64,000 bases of DNA from Kofleriaceae bacterium (GCA_018057825.1 JAGPCY010000004.1:1-64000), one strand, 5' to 3'; shown: positions 9,629 to 19,695, counted from the stretch's first letter. Notes: generated from the letters alone by a model not told the origin. Translations and numbers: made by a program.

Positions 9629-11701
9629 CTACGGCGTGATCACCGCGATCGATCCCGGGCCGCGGGTCCACACCCGGCCGAACTCGTCCAGGGTGACGTC
9701 GAGCACCTGATTCTCGACCATGCCGCGGCGGACATCGAGGCGGCGGACCTTCTTGCCGTCGAAGATCGCCAGGCCGCGCTCGGTGCCGAGCCACAATCGA
9801 CCGTCGGGGCCGAGCGCCAGATCGTTGACCGCGAAGCGCAGCTCGGGCGCGAACCGCCAGCGCTCGCCGTCGAAGCTGCCGACGCCGTCGGCGCTGGCGA
9901 CGAACACCAGTCCACCGGTCGACACCGCGACCGCGGACAGGAGCTCGGAGTCGAGCTGGCTGCTCTCGTTCCACACCGTGACCTCATCGCCGGTCATGCG
10001 CACCGCGCCCTGAAGGCTGGCCAGCCAGACCTCGCGATCGCCGAGGAACGCGGCGTCGACCGTCGAGGTCGGCACCGGCAAGACCCCGAGCTTGCGCTCG
10101 TTGGCGTCGATCGACGCGTGGTGGTAGGCGACCGAGCCGGTCAAGAGATCGATGGTGGCGATGCCCCACGGTCGGACATCGCCGTCGCGATCGCGGTAGC
10201 GCAGCCCGACCCACAGCAGGTCGTCGGGCGCGGCCTTGGCGAAGCTGACCTCGGGCGCGGTGCCAGGCGTGGTCAGGCGGATCGCCAGCGGCTCCCAGGT
10301 CTCGCCGACGATCCGGCTGACCGCGATCGCGTCGCCGTCGCGCGGCCGGTGCAGGCCGTACAGCGTGCCGTCGTTGGCGCGGGCGATCGCCAGGACGATC
10401 TCGTCGACCGGGCCGGCCGGGCGGAAGACCCCACCGTTCCAGCGCCAGGCCCGCGGCGCGCCGGTGGCGATCCAGCAGTCGGCCTTGGCCAGACAGGTCA
10501 CGGCCAGGGAGCTGGCGTTGTCGACCATCGCGCCGCGCCGGTACCAGCCGGTGGGGCGGGCCGAGTCGAGGGGCTGGCGCGCCACGCCGAGCTCGTCGGT
10601 GCCGATCAAGAGCGCGTCGCCAAGCGCGGCCAGGGTCCGGCTGGCCATCGGCGGCGTCGCCGGCAAGCGCGCGATGTGAAGGTCGGAGGCCGCGGCGCCG
10701 GTCACCGGCAGCAGGCGGACCTCGTCGCGCGACAGCGGGGCCTGGGCCGGCGGTGGCCCGGCGGTCACCGCGAACAGCCCCGCCGCGGTCAGGACCGCGA
10801 GCCGATCGCCGAGGGTGACGCCGGCCTCCCACCGCGTGCTCGGCGACAGCTTGAACGATCGCCAGACCGAGGCCCGGCCGACCGCGATCCGCTGATAGCC
10901 GTCGGCGTCTTCGCCGACCACCAGGACGCCGCCCCCGGGGGCGCCGGCGATCCAGCGCGGGGTCACGACCTCGCAGCCCTGGGCCGGCCCGAAGGCGAAG
11001 GTCTTGCCCTTGGGGTTGCGGCCGTAGAGGCCACGATCGGTCCCGACCCACAGCCAGCCGTCGCGGCTCTGGTGGAGCGCCGCCACCGGATCGGCGATCG
11101 GCGTCGAGCTCCAGCCGCCCTTGCGCGACACGTAGTACAGGCCGCGCGGGTGACCGAGCCACAAGCCGTCGTCGATGGCGCTGACCGCCACCACGGTCGG
11201 TGGCGCGGCGGGCGGGGCAGCCTCGGTCGGGCTGGCGCCGGGGGGCGTGCCGTCGGACGGCGGCGAGGGCACCGGCGGCGGCGCGGCTGGCGACAGCCCC
11301 AGGGTCGCGGCCAGCGGGCTCGCCGGCAGCGCCTCGAAGGTCTCGCCGACCAGGTCGTAGTAGCCGACGCCGCCGTCGGTCACGACCCACAGCCGCCGCC
11401 GCTGCTCGTCGCCGGCGATCGCCAGGACGTTCGGGCCGGGCAGGCCGTGGCGGGCCGACAGCTCGACCACGCCGCCGCCGGCCGGCCAGCGCTCGAGGGT
11501 CGGGCCCTTGGCGACGAAGACCTCGCCGGCGACCGCGGCGATCGCGCGGACCGGGGTGGTCTCGGTGAAGGCCCGCAGCCGGACCTTGGCGCGCGGCGGC
11601 GTCGGCGCCACCGGCGGTGGTGGATCGGTGCACGCCAGGGCGGTCGCCAGCGGCAGCACGGCGGCCAGGCCAAGCGACGACGACGGAGCCCGCGCGGACA
11701 C
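9629..11701 (-). CDS. lipoprotein with two-component-regulator-type beta-propeller repeats
   Basis: 690 residues beginning at a GTG. The leader ends LATALACTD, a lipobox. A Pro-rich linker follows, then many propeller blades with motifs such as [38 protein letters not shown] and [13 protein letters not shown]. These are typical of Reg_prop repeats, which usually form the periplasmic sensor of hybrid kinases. No kinase or membrane-spanning domain follows, so this is a stand-alone exported propeller, perhaps a ligand sensor or scaffold. It is divergent from the gene at 11765 across 63 bp. Confidence 0.8.
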   Translation of the reverse strand: MSARAPSSSLGLAAVLPLATALACTDPPPPVAPTPPRAKVRLRAFTETTPVRAIAAVAGEVFVAKGPTLERWPAGGGVVELSARHGLPGPNVLAIAGDEQRRRLWVVTDGGVGYYDLVGETFEALPASPLAATLGLSPAAPPPVPSPPSDGTPPGASPTEAAPPAAPPTVVAVSAIDDGLWLGHPRGLYYVSRKGGWSSTPIADPVAALHQSRDGWLWVGTDRGLYGRNPKGKTFAFGPAQGCEVVTPRWIAGAPGGGVLVVGEDADGYQRIAVGRASVWRSFKLSPSTRWEAGVTLGDRLAVLTAAGLFAVTAGPPPAQAPLSRDEVRLLPVTGAAASDLHIARLPATPPMASRTLAALGDALLIGTDELGVARQPLDSARPTGWYRRGAMVDNASSLAVTCLAKADCWIATGAPRAWRWNGGVFRPAGPVDEIVLAIARANDGTLYGLHRPRDGDAIAVSRIVGETWEPLAIRLTTPGTAPEVSFAKAAPDDLLWVGLRYRDRDGDVRPWGIATIDLLTGSVAYHHASIDANERKLGVLPVPTSTVDAAFLGDREVWLASLQGAVRMTGDEVTVWNESSQLDSELLSAVAVSTGGLVFVASADGVGSFDGERWRFAPELRFAVNDLALGPDGRLWLGTERGLAIFDGKKVRRLDVRRGMVENQVLDVTLDEFGRVWTRGPGSIAVITP

Positions 11702-11764
11702 GACCTCGACGGTAGATCAGGCCCGGGCCTTGGCGCCAGGCGCCCTCGCGTCGATAATCACCCC

Positions 11765-12355
11765 ATGGCCAAGCCCCGACGTCCCACCCGCGCCGCCACC
11801 GACGTGCGCGGCACGCTCGGCTCGCTGGTGCGATCGACCCTGGCCCAGGCCGGGGTGGTCCGCGAGGTCCTGGAGCGGGGCGCCCGCGAGGGCCGGGCGC
11901 GCCTCGACGAGGCCCGCCGCGATCGCGCCCGCGACGCCGCCCTGGCCGACCTCGGCCAGGCGGTGCTCGAGCTCCTCGAGGCCGGGCGCCACCCCGAGCT
12001 GCTCGAAGAGCCGGCGGTGGCGGACGCGGTGGCCGCCCTCGAGGACGCCGAGGCCCCGCCGGCGCCGCCGCCCCGCCGCGGCCGACCGGTCGAGCGTGGC
12101 GAGCGCGGCGAGCGTCCCGCGCCGCGGCGCGCCGGCGCCGAGGACGACGGCACGGTGTCGTCGGCGGGATGGCGGCCGCCACCGGCCCGCGGCGGCGCGG
12201 TCTGGCGGCCCCCGGTCGAGGCCGCGCCCGCGCCGGCCGAGGAGCGTCCCCGAGCCCGCCCGGCGCCGGTCCGCGCCGGGGGGATCTCCTTCGCGGCCGA
12301 CGACGACGACGACCTCGCCGACTATATGCACCCCGACGACGTCCCGCCCCGGTGA
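11765..12355 (+). CDS. hypothetical protein with disordered Pro/Arg/Asp-rich tail
   Basis: 196 residues. The first 100 are helical and Ala/Arg-rich (LGSLVRSTLAQAGVVREVLE then ARLDEARRDRARDAALADLG), consistent with a coiled coil. The remainder is proline-rich and disordered, ending in an acidic DDDDDLADYMHPDD patch. The N-terminal layout is like that of the protein at 25284-25967. Codon use and third-position GC match neighbouring genes and the ATG follows the divergent promoter gap, so I regard it as real. I do not recognise a family; a DNA- or protein-associated structural role is only a guess. Confidence 0.55.
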   Translation: MAKPRRPTRAATDVRGTLGSLVRSTLAQAGVVREVLERGAREGRARLDEARRDRARDAALADLGQAVLELLEAGRHPELLEEPAVADAVAALEDAEAPPAPPPRRGRPVERGERGERPAPRRAGAEDDGTVSSAGWRPPPARGGAVWRPPVEAAPAPAEERPRARPAPVRAGGISFAADDDDDLADYMHPDDVPPR

Positions 12356-12508
12356 TCGAACGACTCGTGACGGCAGCTCCCTTGCCCGGCGATCCCGCGA
12401 CGCGCGATCCCGCGACAGGCCTCGCCCGTCGCCCCGCGACGTCCCTCGCCCGTCGCCCCGCCGCGATCATCGCTGCCCCCGCCCGGGCGCTACGGCCCCG
12501 AAAATGCG

Positions 12509-12532
12509 GCGAGGGAGCCGAAGCTCCCTCGC
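12509..12532 (-). terminator. hairpin downstream of tRNA-Ala
   Basis: On the minus strand a perfect 10-bp stem GCGAGGGAGC is closed by a TTCG tetraloop, followed by CGCATTTTCG. The T tract is short, but the position 4 bp past the tRNA end fits an intrinsic terminator. Confidence 0.7.
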
Positions 12533-12536
12533 GAGT

Positions 12537-12612
12537 TGGTGGAGATAAGGGGGATCGAACCCCTGACCTCATGAATGCCATTCATGCGCTCTCCCAGCTG
12601 AGCTATATCCCC
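12537..12612 (-). tRNA. tRNA-Ala (anticodon GGC)
   Basis: A 76-nt minus-strand tRNA. The acceptor stem GGGGATA pairs with TATCTCC (one G-T pair), followed by discriminator A and an encoded CCA. The D arm is GCTC...GAGC, the anticodon loop is ATGGCAT on the stem CATGA/TCATG, and the T arm contains GGTTCGATCC. The GGC anticodon reads GCC, a favoured alanine codon in this GC-rich genome. Confidence 0.97.
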
Positions 12613-12700
12613 AACTCGTTTCGGCTTGTCACCGAAGACGGACAGCTCCTTACCGCTGCCCGCGTCCGGTGTCAAGCGGCCAAGCGATCCTTGGAGCACG

Positions 12701-13840
12701 ATGCGGCTGGGTGAGCTCATGATCGGGGCCGGCTGGGCCCAGCCGGCCCAGGTCGCGGCGGCGCTCCTCCACCAGCGGACCGACCGCCGGCGCTTGGGGG
12801 CCCTCCTGGTCGCCTACGCCGGGGTCTCGGCCGACGACGTGGCTCGGGGCCTGGCCCGCCAGCGCGGGGTGCCGGCCGCCCTCGAGCGGCACCTGGCCCA
12901 GCGCGATCCCGCCCTCACCACGGTGGTCCCGGCCGAGATCGCCATCGAGCTGGCCGCGGTGCCGGTGGCCTGGTCGCGCGGCGCCCAGGGCATGGCCCTG
13001 GTCGTGTGCTTCCGCGATCCGACCCCGGATCACGTCGCCGAGCTGGTCCGGGTGTGTGGCGTCCCGATCATCCCGGCCATCGCCTGCGAGGCGGTGATCG
13101 CCCGCGAGCTGGCCGCCGCCTACCCTGGCGCGGTCCCGCGCGAGGACGACGACAGCTCGGTCGACGTGAACTTCGACGATCCGTCGTCGCCGGTGTTCGC
13201 CCTGGTCGACCTCGACGATCGCCGGGTGCTGCGCGACGAGTCCCAGGCTCAGCTCCAGCCGCCGCGGGCTGGCGGGGTCCTGCCGCCCTCGTCGCCGCCA
13301 GTGCCGCGGGTGGTCGCGCCGCCGCCGGTGCCGGCGCCGCCGCCGGTGGCCCCGGCCCCCACCCTGGCCGAGACCCTGACCGCCCTGGTCGAGACCGCCG
13401 AGCGCGACGCCGTCGCCGACCTGGCCATCGACCACGCCCGCGGCACCTGGCGCGGCGCCGTCGTGCTGGTGGTCCGCGAGGGGCTGGCGGTCGGCCACCG
13501 CGGGTTCGGCGGTCAGGTCAGCGAGGCCGCCCTGGCGGCGCTCGCCATCCCCCTGACCCAGCCGTCGATGTTCTCCACCGCCGTCGATGAGCGCCGCGCG
13601 CTGGTCGGCGCGCCGCCGCCTGGGGGCCTGGTCCAGACCCGCTTCCTCAAGCTGTTCGAGGACCTCGGCCCGGCGCCGATCGCGCTCTACCCGGTCGCGG
13701 TCCGCGGTCGCGTGGTCAACCTGATCTTCGCGATCGCCCCGATCGCGCCGCTCCCCGCCGCGGCCACCGCCCTGGGCCAGGTCGCGTCGGCCATGGGCGA
13801 GGCCTACGAGCGCCTGATCCTCACGACCCGCGGGCGGTGA
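12701..13840 (+). CDS. MshEN (GspE/PilB N-terminal) domain protein
   Basis: 379 residues. The N-terminus (MRLGELMIGAGWAQPAQVAAAL) is the start of a GspE/PilB N-terminal (MshEN) domain, which binds c-di-GMP in the MshE ATPase. A Pro-rich linker (about 190-225) leads to a C-terminal GAF-like region with no P-loop, so it is not itself a secretion ATPase. A paralogue with the same architecture is at 26146-27414. Likely a c-di-GMP-responsive or adaptor protein. The ATG at 12701 is followed immediately by the domain. Its stop (13840) touches the stop of the convergent transporter gene with no gap. Confidence 0.75.
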   Translation: MRLGELMIGAGWAQPAQVAAALLHQRTDRRRLGALLVAYAGVSADDVARGLARQRGVPAALERHLAQRDPALTTVVPAEIAIELAAVPVAWSRGAQGMALVVCFRDPTPDHVAELVRVCGVPIIPAIACEAVIARELAAAYPGAVPREDDDSSVDVNFDDPSSPVFALVDLDDRRVLRDESQAQLQPPRAGGVLPPSSPPVPRVVAPPPVPAPPPVAPAPTLAETLTALVETAERDAVADLAIDHARGTWRGAVVLVVREGLAVGHRGFGGQVSEAALAALAIPLTQPSMFSTAVDERRALVGAPPPGGLVQTRFLKLFEDLGPAPIALYPVAVRGRVVNLIFAIAPIAPLPAAATALGQVASAMGEAYERLILTTRGR

Positions 13841-15094
13841 TCACCCCGGCGCCGGCGTCGGCACCGTCGGCCGGACGTGGCGGAACGGCGCCAGGAGCGC
13901 CGCGCCGAAGAGCGCCAGGCCGACGTACAGCCAGAACAGCGCCTCCCAGCCCCACGCGTCGGTCACCGCCACCAGGACGAAGGACTGGGCGACGCCGCCG
14001 ATCGAGCCCAGGCCGTTGACCAGGCCGCAGGCCAAGGACGACGCCTGGGCCCCGCCGACGTCCTGCGACGCCGAGCCCGACACCAGCGCGTCGGCGCCGA
14101 ACAGCGTGCCGCCGATGAGCACCAGGCCGAGGAAGTTCCAGCCGACCCCGCGATCGCCGATCGCGATGTACAGCGCCAGGGCCCCGGCCAGGGCCAGGCA
14201 GGACATCGCGGCGGTGCCGATGCGGCGCCGGCCGAACAGCCGGTCGGCGGCCAGCCCGATCAGGATCACGAACGGGATGCCGCCGGCGTCGAAGGCGATC
14301 GACACGTACCCGGCCTTCTCCTTGTCGTAGCCGTAGGCCTCGGCGAGGAAGAACGGCAGCCAGTAGAGGAACGAGTAGCGGATGAACTTCAGGCAGAAGT
14401 AGTTGGCGCCGAGGAACCAGATCCGCGGCGTGCGCAGCACCCGGCGCCACGCGGCGCGGCGCTCGGCCGCCGCCTCCGGCGAGCGCGGCGGCGCCGTGGC
14501 CTCGACGTCGGGCAGCCCGACCTGGCTCGGACGATCGCGCACGAACAGGTAGAACGCGCCGCCGACGACGATCACCCACAGCGCCGGCCCGAGGAAGGCC
14601 CAGCGCCAGTGCCAGATCAGGAACTGGATCGCGACCAGCTTGGCGACCACGCCGCCGGCCTGGTAGCAGGTCGACCACCAGCTCATCATCTCGCCGCGCC
14701 GGGTGGTGTCGAACCACGACGCCAGGAGCTTGCCGTTGCCCGGCCAGCCGGTGGCCTGGACGAAGCCGTTCACGCCCCACAGGAGCACCAGCACGCCGAA
14801 GATGCTCTGCGTGCCGAACGCGATCGAGAGCCCGGCGCTGGCCAACATGCCGAGGGCGACCAGGCGGCGTGGCCCGAGGACCTCGCCCAAGGCGCCGTGG
14901 ACGAACTGGCCCAGGCAGTACGCGGTCAGGCTGGCGGTGTCGAGCCAGCCGAGCTGATCCTTGGTGAAGCCGAGGTCCTCCTGCAGCGGCTTCTTGGCCG
15001 CCGACAGGTTGGTGCGCGTGAAGTAGTACGAGAAGTACGACAGCCACGACAGCGCGAAGATGCGGCGGTGCCAGCGCGACTCGGACGGGGCCAT
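13841..15094 (-). CDS. MFS transporter, organophosphate:phosphate antiporter (GlpT/UhpT) type
   Basis: 417 residues with about 12 membrane helices, the usual length for the family. The N-terminus (SWLSYFSYYFTRTNLSAAKK) is characteristic of OPA antiporters such as GlpT and UhpT, and GWPGNGKLLASWF resembles the conserved substrate-linked loop. It likely exchanges a phosphorylated sugar or glycerol-phosphate for inorganic phosphate in the inner membrane; the specific substrate is not clear. The ATG at 15092-15094 fits the first helix. The gene abuts the convergent MshEN gene. Confidence 0.85.
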   Translation of the reverse strand: MAPSESRWHRRIFALSWLSYFSYYFTRTNLSAAKKPLQEDLGFTKDQLGWLDTASLTAYCLGQFVHGALGEVLGPRRLVALGMLASAGLSIAFGTQSIFGVLVLLWGVNGFVQATGWPGNGKLLASWFDTTRRGEMMSWWSTCYQAGGVVAKLVAIQFLIWHWRWAFLGPALWVIVVGGAFYLFVRDRPSQVGLPDVEATAPPRSPEAAAERRAAWRRVLRTPRIWFLGANYFCLKFIRYSFLYWLPFFLAEAYGYDKEKAGYVSIAFDAGGIPFVILIGLAADRLFGRRRIGTAAMSCLALAGALALYIAIGDRGVGWNFLGLVLIGGTLFGADALVSGSASQDVGGAQASSLACGLVNGLGSIGGVAQSFVLVAVTDAWGWEALFWLYVGLALFGAALLAPFRHVRPTVPTPAPG

Positions 15095-15107
15095 CGGCCC
15101 GACGGTA

Positions 15108-17501
15108 CTACGGCACCGCGGGGGCGCCGGCCGCGGTCGAGGTGAGAAACGCCAACCAATCGGCGATCGCGCTCGGGTGGCGGAGCGCGACGAAGTGCCC
15201 GTCGTAGCTGCCGTCGGGCGCGTACTGGAAGACCGCGCCGAATCGCGTCGGTCCGTCGCCGCCCGGGCGGCCGGGCGTGATCGGTCGCGCGTCGGGGCGC
15301 AGGCCCAGGGGCGCGAGCTGCGGCGCCGCTTGATCGAGCGCGGCGGCGTGGGCGGTCGCGGTCAGGGTCGCGGTCGGCGAGAACTGATCGGCGGCGGCCC
15401 ACGACATCCACACGTGCTTCGACGCGACGCCGGGCGGCGGCCGACGGATCAAGAGCGGCGCGTAGTTCACCGGATCGATCCGGTCGAAGAACATCTGCCA
15501 GAGCGTCATCACCGGGTGGCCGCCGCCGAGCGGCTCGCCGATCAGGAACTCGAGGCCGGCGCGGGCGTCGACCGGCTCGGTCTTGCCCAGGATGCCCTCG
15601 ACCAGGACCGAGCCCGCGCCCGACAGCACCACCGCCTGGGCGCGGCTGGTCACCGCGGCCGCTGGGATGCCGACGTTGGCGCCCTGGGAGTGACCGAAGT
15701 AGTAGGTGCGGGTGGCGTCGAAGTCGATCGCGCCCACCGTCGGCGCGGTCAGCGGCGCCAGGTCGCTCAGGCGCAGCGCCGTCAGCACGTCGACCGCGCC
15801 CTGCAGGTGGTTGTCGCGGGCGGCCCGGGGGTTGACCAGGTTGAACACCAGGCTGTCGGGCGTGCGCGCCGAGGTCCCGCGCCGCTCGCCGTGGCCGACC
15901 CCGTCGAGGGTCAAGGTCGCCATCGGCGCAACGGCGGTGGCCAGCGGGCCGGCGATCGTGCCGACCGCGGCGCGGAACGAGCCGCCGGTGCCGTGGCCGT
16001 GGACCACCAGGGGCCAGCCGCCGGTCGGCATCGCGGCCTTGGGCACGGTCAACGCGAAGCACACCGGCAGGTCGCCGGCCGGGATCGGCTGTCCGCTGCC
16101 GTCGACCGCGATCGCGCCGCCATCGGCCGGGCGCTCGTAGGGCAAGGTGCCGGCCTGGTAGTTGGTCACGGTCAGGCGACCGTGGAGCTCCCAGAACGGC
16201 CCGCTCGAGTCGCCGCACGCCCGGGTCGCGTCGCCGGTCGGCCCACACGGCGACGCCGTCGCGCCGTCGCACAGGGTCAGGTCGGTCACCGTCGGCACCG
16301 GCGCCGCGGCGACCTGGGTGGCCAGGCGGCGGGCCAACGCGCTGGCGTCGGCGACCGTGAACAGCGCGACCCCGGCGACCTCGGTGGTGGCCCGGCTCTG
16401 CGCGGTCAGGTAGTCGCGGAAGCGGGCGTGCTTGGCCCAGGCCTCGGCGAGGATCGGGTCGGCCGGGGCGGTCGCGCCCAGGACCGCGATCAGATCGGGA
16501 TCCTGGATCGGCGCGGCGCCGGTGGACGAGCGCGCCGCGGTCGACACCCAGATCGCGTAGGTGTGGCCGGGCTCGAGGGCGGCGGTGGTCGGCACGCCGA
16601 TCGTCAGACGGTTCTGGCAGGCGTACTTGGAGCGGCCGCCGTCGTAGCCGAAATCGCGGCCGCGGTTCTGGCCGTAGCTCGGCGAGCCCGGGGTGACGTC
16701 GACCACGAACAACGCGGCGCCGTCGGCGACCGAGCCGAAGTCGAGGGCCGACGAGAACCGGAACGACGCCACCGCGATCGACGGGAACCCGGCGAAGTCG
16801 GCGGCGGCCGCGTCGGCGTACAGGTCCACCAGATCGACCCCCAGGGGCGACAGGCCGGGGCGCGGGAAGTCGGACAGGTCGAGGGTGCCGTCGGCCGCGA
16901 CCCGGACGTCGCTCGGGTAGGGCAGGCGGTAGAAGTCGGCCAGGCGGCGCCCCGGTCGCGGCACCTCGAAGAAGACGCGAAACGGACTCTGGTCGGGGGC
17001 GCAATCGACGCCGTCGAACGGCGGGAAGGCGTCGGCGGCGCGATCGCACTCGCCGCCGATCGTGCAGGCCAGGCCGGGCAGGCAGTCGGCCGAGCTGGCG
17101 CAGGCCTCGCCGACGTCGGCGGCGCCGCCGGCCTGGCAGGTGCCGCCCAGGCCGTCGAGCTCGCAGCGCAGGTCGCTGGCGCAGTCGGCGCCCGACGCGC
17201 ACGCGCTGCCGACCGCGCCGCCGCCGGCCGGGGCGCACACCCCGTTGGTCGCGCATTGCAGGCCGAGCCGGCAGTCGCGGTTGGCCGAGCAGCTCCCGCC
17301 GATGCCGACCGTGCCCGGGCTGATGCAGACGTCGGCCGCGCACACCAGGCCGGCGCCGCAGTCGTCGGTCTCGGCGCACGCCGAGCCCAGGCCGCCGTCG
17401 GGGCTGGCCGGGGGCGCATCGTCGGCGCCGAGCAAGGCGCACCCGGCGAGCGGGGCGGTGGAGAGCGTAGCGGCGACGGCCAGGAGCAGCGTACTGCGCA
17501 T
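15108..17501 (-). CDS. lipoprotein alpha/beta hydrolase with Cys-rich N-terminal repeats
   Basis: 797 residues. The leader ends PLAGCALL (lipobox). Residues about 38-150 hold repeated CxxxxxC units (CAETDDCGAGLVC, CSANRDCRLGLQC, CASGADCASDLRC), the cell-surface pattern common in Myxococcota. The C-terminal half has a hydrolase fold: VVHGHGTGG oxyanion-type segment, GVGHGER, and nucleophile elbow FGHSQG. A late GHF with preceding YDGHFVALRHP could carry the catalytic His. It is probably an exported esterase/lipase; the substrate is unknown. The ATG at 17499-17501 precedes the leader, with a GGGGGT purine run upstream. It is divergent from the DedA gene. Confidence 0.8.
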   Translation of the reverse strand: MRSTLLLAVAATLSTAPLAGCALLGADDAPPASPDGGLGSACAETDDCGAGLVCAADVCISPGTVGIGGSCSANRDCRLGLQCATNGVCAPAGGGAVGSACASGADCASDLRCELDGLGGTCQAGGAADVGEACASSADCLPGLACTIGGECDRAADAFPPFDGVDCAPDQSPFRVFFEVPRPGRRLADFYRLPYPSDVRVAADGTLDLSDFPRPGLSPLGVDLVDLYADAAAADFAGFPSIAVASFRFSSALDFGSVADGAALFVVDVTPGSPSYGQNRGRDFGYDGGRSKYACQNRLTIGVPTTAALEPGHTYAIWVSTAARSSTGAAPIQDPDLIAVLGATAPADPILAEAWAKHARFRDYLTAQSRATTEVAGVALFTVADASALARRLATQVAAAPVPTVTDLTLCDGATASPCGPTGDATRACGDSSGPFWELHGRLTVTNYQAGTLPYERPADGGAIAVDGSGQPIPAGDLPVCFALTVPKAAMPTGGWPLVVHGHGTGGSFRAAVGTIAGPLATAVAPMATLTLDGVGHGERRGTSARTPDSLVFNLVNPRAARDNHLQGAVDVLTALRLSDLAPLTAPTVGAIDFDATRTYYFGHSQGANVGIPAAAVTSRAQAVVLSGAGSVLVEGILGKTEPVDARAGLEFLIGEPLGGGHPVMTLWQMFFDRIDPVNYAPLLIRRPPPGVASKHVWMSWAAADQFSPTATLTATAHAAALDQAAPQLAPLGLRPDARPITPGRPGGDGPTRFGAVFQYAPDGSYDGHFVALRHPSAIADWLAFLTSTAAGAPAVP

Positions 17502-17633
17502 CGAAGGACCCCCATCGATCACGATACACCCGGGGCTGGCGGGGCGGGTGGTCGGCGCGTCGGCGCGCGGTCGATCACGGCCGCGGGTCGTGGCGGTTGC
17601 GTCCGCTCGCCGGTTCGGCCATAACGCCGACGC

Positions 17634-18272
17634 GTGCTCGACTCCATCGCCCACTCGATGCAGAACTTCATCGCGGACGTCGGTTACCCCGGCCTGTTCC
17701 TGCTGATCGTCCTCGAGAGCACGATGGTCCCGGTGCCGTCGCTCCTGGTCATGCCGTTCGCCGGCTACCTGGCCAGCCAGGGCCAGTTCTCGCTGCCCGG
17801 GATCCTCGCCGTCAACTCGGCCGGGGCCATGACCGGCTCGCTCCTGTCCTACTGGATGGGCGCGGTCGGCGGCAAGCCGCTGCTCCTGCGCTGGGGCAAG
17901 TACGTCTTCTTGAAGCCGGCCGACATCGAGAAGACCGAGCAGTTCTTCGCCCGCCACGGCGCGTGGACCGTGCTCATCGCCCGGTTCTTGCCGGTGGTCC
18001 GCCACCTGATCTCGATCCCGGCCGGGATCGCGCGCATGCGCCTGAGCATGTTCTCGCTCCAGACCTTCCTCGGTTCGGCGGCCTGGGGCGGCGGCCTCAT
18101 GGTGGCCGGCTTCGCGATCGGCAAGAACTGGGAGTCGGTCGCCAAGCAGGCCAAGCGGGTCGATCTGGTGATCGCTGCCGTCGTGGTCCTCATCATCGTC
18201 GGGATCGCGGTGCGGTTCTTCTTGCAGCGGCGGCGGGCGGCCCAGGCCGCGGCCTCCGAGGCGGCGCGATGA
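17634..18272 (+). CDS. DedA family membrane protein
   Basis: 212 residues beginning at GTG. It has several membrane helices with the DedA/SNARE-associated signatures: FLLIVLESTMVPVPSLLV, NSAGAMTGSLLSYWMG, and FARFLP-like IARFLPVVRHLISIPAGIARM. DedA proteins act as lipid transporters/scramblases and affect membrane integrity and proton motive force. The last 40 residues form one more helix and a basic Ala-rich tail. The gene stands alone, about 130 bp from the divergent lipoprotein hydrolase gene. Confidence 0.9.
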   Translation: MLDSIAHSMQNFIADVGYPGLFLLIVLESTMVPVPSLLVMPFAGYLASQGQFSLPGILAVNSAGAMTGSLLSYWMGAVGGKPLLLRWGKYVFLKPADIEKTEQFFARHGAWTVLIARFLPVVRHLISIPAGIARMRLSMFSLQTFLGSAAWGGGLMVAGFAIGKNWESVAKQAKRVDLVIAAVVVLIIVGIAVRFFLQRRRAAQAAASEAAR

Positions 18273-18378
18273 GCGAGGCCCGGGCGTGACCGGGGGGGCG
18301 TCGGGGCCGGCCGGGTACCCCGGGGCGCCGGAGCGCGGCCCCTCGGCACCACCCGGCAACGGTGGTAGGGTGAAGCCG

Positions 18379-19401
18379 ATGTTGCAGTCGGCCGAAGTGG
18401 TCGCGGTCCATTTCCTGGACCATGACGAGGTCGAGGTCATCGACCAGGCCCTGCGGGTGGTGGCCGCCCGCGCGCCCGCCGACGCCCAGATCCTCCGCGA
18501 TCTGATCGAGCAGCTCCGTCAGACCACCGCCCTGGTCGAGAACACCCGGCCGCTGCGCGCGCCGACCGCGATGGGCGGCGAGCACCGCGACCAGCAGACG
18601 CTCATCGATCACCTGATCACCCTCGACGGGTTGTCGGGCGATCTGATGCTGCCGCTCAAGGCCACGCTGTCGCGCACGGTGCTGCTCACCAAGATCAACT
18701 TCCTGCGCGCCTTCGTGAAGGCGACCTCGGCGGTGGCGCTCGGCGCCTCGACCGACGGCGCTGGCGACGTCGGTCGGTTGATCCACGACCTGAACGAGGA
18801 GCTGGCGCAGTCGATCTACACGCTCTTGTGCGAGGAGCTGTTCCTCGCGCTCCTGCGCAAGCCCGACGTCAAGGTCGGCACCAAGCGCAGGGCCGCCGAC
18901 CAGCTCATCTCGATCTGGGACGACTCGACGCTCGAGATCAACGACTTCGCGCCGCTCCTCGAGTCGGCGTGGCACGCGCGCAACCGCATCCACTCCGACT
19001 TCGGCTGCCTGGTCGGCGCCACCGAGACCTTCCGCCTGGTGTGCGAGGACTGCTCGCCGGAGGTCCTCGAGTTCTTCGCCCGCGACGGCATGTCCGAGGG
19101 CGAGACCGAGGCCTTCGAGGAGTTCCTGTTCAACATGACCTGGGAGGAGCTCGGGACCTTGCGCGGGCGCATGCGCGAGGAGGGCAAGCAGGCCGTCAGC
19201 GCGCAGTGGGCCGCGACCGTGGTCGGCCGGCCGATCGACGAGCTGGCCCACCGGCGCGAGATCGACCCGATGGCGCTGTACCGGTCGTACAACCGCCGCC
19301 AGCTCGCCGCCGACTTCCGCCTGGTCGCCAGCCGCCCCGGCCCTCGCCGCACCGCCGAGGGCTACCTGATGGTCCACCTGCTCGATCAGAACGAGGTGTA
19401 A
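18379..19401 (+). CDS. conserved-looking hypothetical protein
   Basis: 340 residues from the ATG at 18379; an in-frame GTG at 18370 is an alternative. The protein is soluble, helix-rich and acidic, with LIEQLRQTTALVENTRPL and a long Glu-rich stretch (FEEFLFNMTWEELGTLRGRMREEG). There are two Cys in VCEDCSPEVLEFF that could bind a metal only if paired elsewhere. The sequence has the balance of a real globular protein and strong third-position GC, but I recognise no family. It stops just before a hexamer tract, so it is convergent with the UspA gene across repeat DNA. Confidence 0.65.
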   Translation: MLQSAEVVAVHFLDHDEVEVIDQALRVVAARAPADAQILRDLIEQLRQTTALVENTRPLRAPTAMGGEHRDQQTLIDHLITLDGLSGDLMLPLKATLSRTVLLTKINFLRAFVKATSAVALGASTDGAGDVGRLIHDLNEELAQSIYTLLCEELFLALLRKPDVKVGTKRRAADQLISIWDDSTLEINDFAPLLESAWHARNRIHSDFGCLVGATETFRLVCEDCSPEVLEFFARDGMSEGETEAFEEFLFNMTWEELGTLRGRMREEGKQAVSAQWAATVVGRPIDELAHRREIDPMALYRSYNRRQLAADFRLVASRPGPRRTAEGYLMVHLLDQNEV

Positions 19402-19405
19402 GGGG

Positions 19406-19632
19406 TCGGGAGCGGGAGCGGGTTCGGGATCGGGAACGGGAACGGGTTCGGGAACGGGATCGGGTTCGGGTTCGGGTTCCGGGCCCGGGTCGGGTTCAGC
19501 CTCCGCCTCGACCTCGGACTCGGTCTCGGCCTCGGTCTCGGTCTCGGTCTCGGCCTCGGTCTCGGCCTCGGTCTCCGCCTCGGCCTCGGTCTCGGTCTCG
19601 GTCTCCGACTCGGACTCGGCATCCGCCTCCGC
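19406..19632. repeat. hexanucleotide tract 3 with a second unit type
   Basis: Two blocks. The first (19406-19492) is built of GGGTTC, GGGATC, GGGAAC and GGGAGC hexamers; the second (19499-19632) of GGTCTC, GGCCTC and GGACTC. They lie between convergent genes. The gap to 19744 also holds a 15-bp direct repeat and a C-rich run, and no gene. Confidence 0.9.
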
Positions 19633-19650
19633 CGCCTCCTCCTCTCCCGC

Positions 19651-19695
19651 GCACCGCTTGCGGTCCCTCACGCGGATCGTGCACCGCTTGCGGTC
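19651..19695. repeat. 15-bp direct repeat
   Basis: GCACCGCTTGCGGTC occurs at 19651-19665 and again at 19681-19695, a 30-bp period. Each copy contains the imperfect palindrome CCGCTTGCGG. It sits in the intergenic stretch between tract 3 and the UspA gene; its function is unknown. Confidence 0.7.

Noticed and set aside
10118-11760. A long plus-strand frame running into the 11765 gene
   Set aside because: It is antisense to the propeller gene. Only the part from ATG 11765 looks like a protein.
12361-12500. A gene in the short GC-rich stretch before tRNA-Ala
   Set aside because: It is a set of short direct repeats of CTCGCCCGTCGCCCCGCGAC-type sequence. No frame has protein features.
15108-17501. 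The start of the lipoprotein hydrolase further upstream, near 18440
   Set aside because: The extension is antisense to the DedA gene; the ATG at 17501 begins a clean lipoprotein signal.
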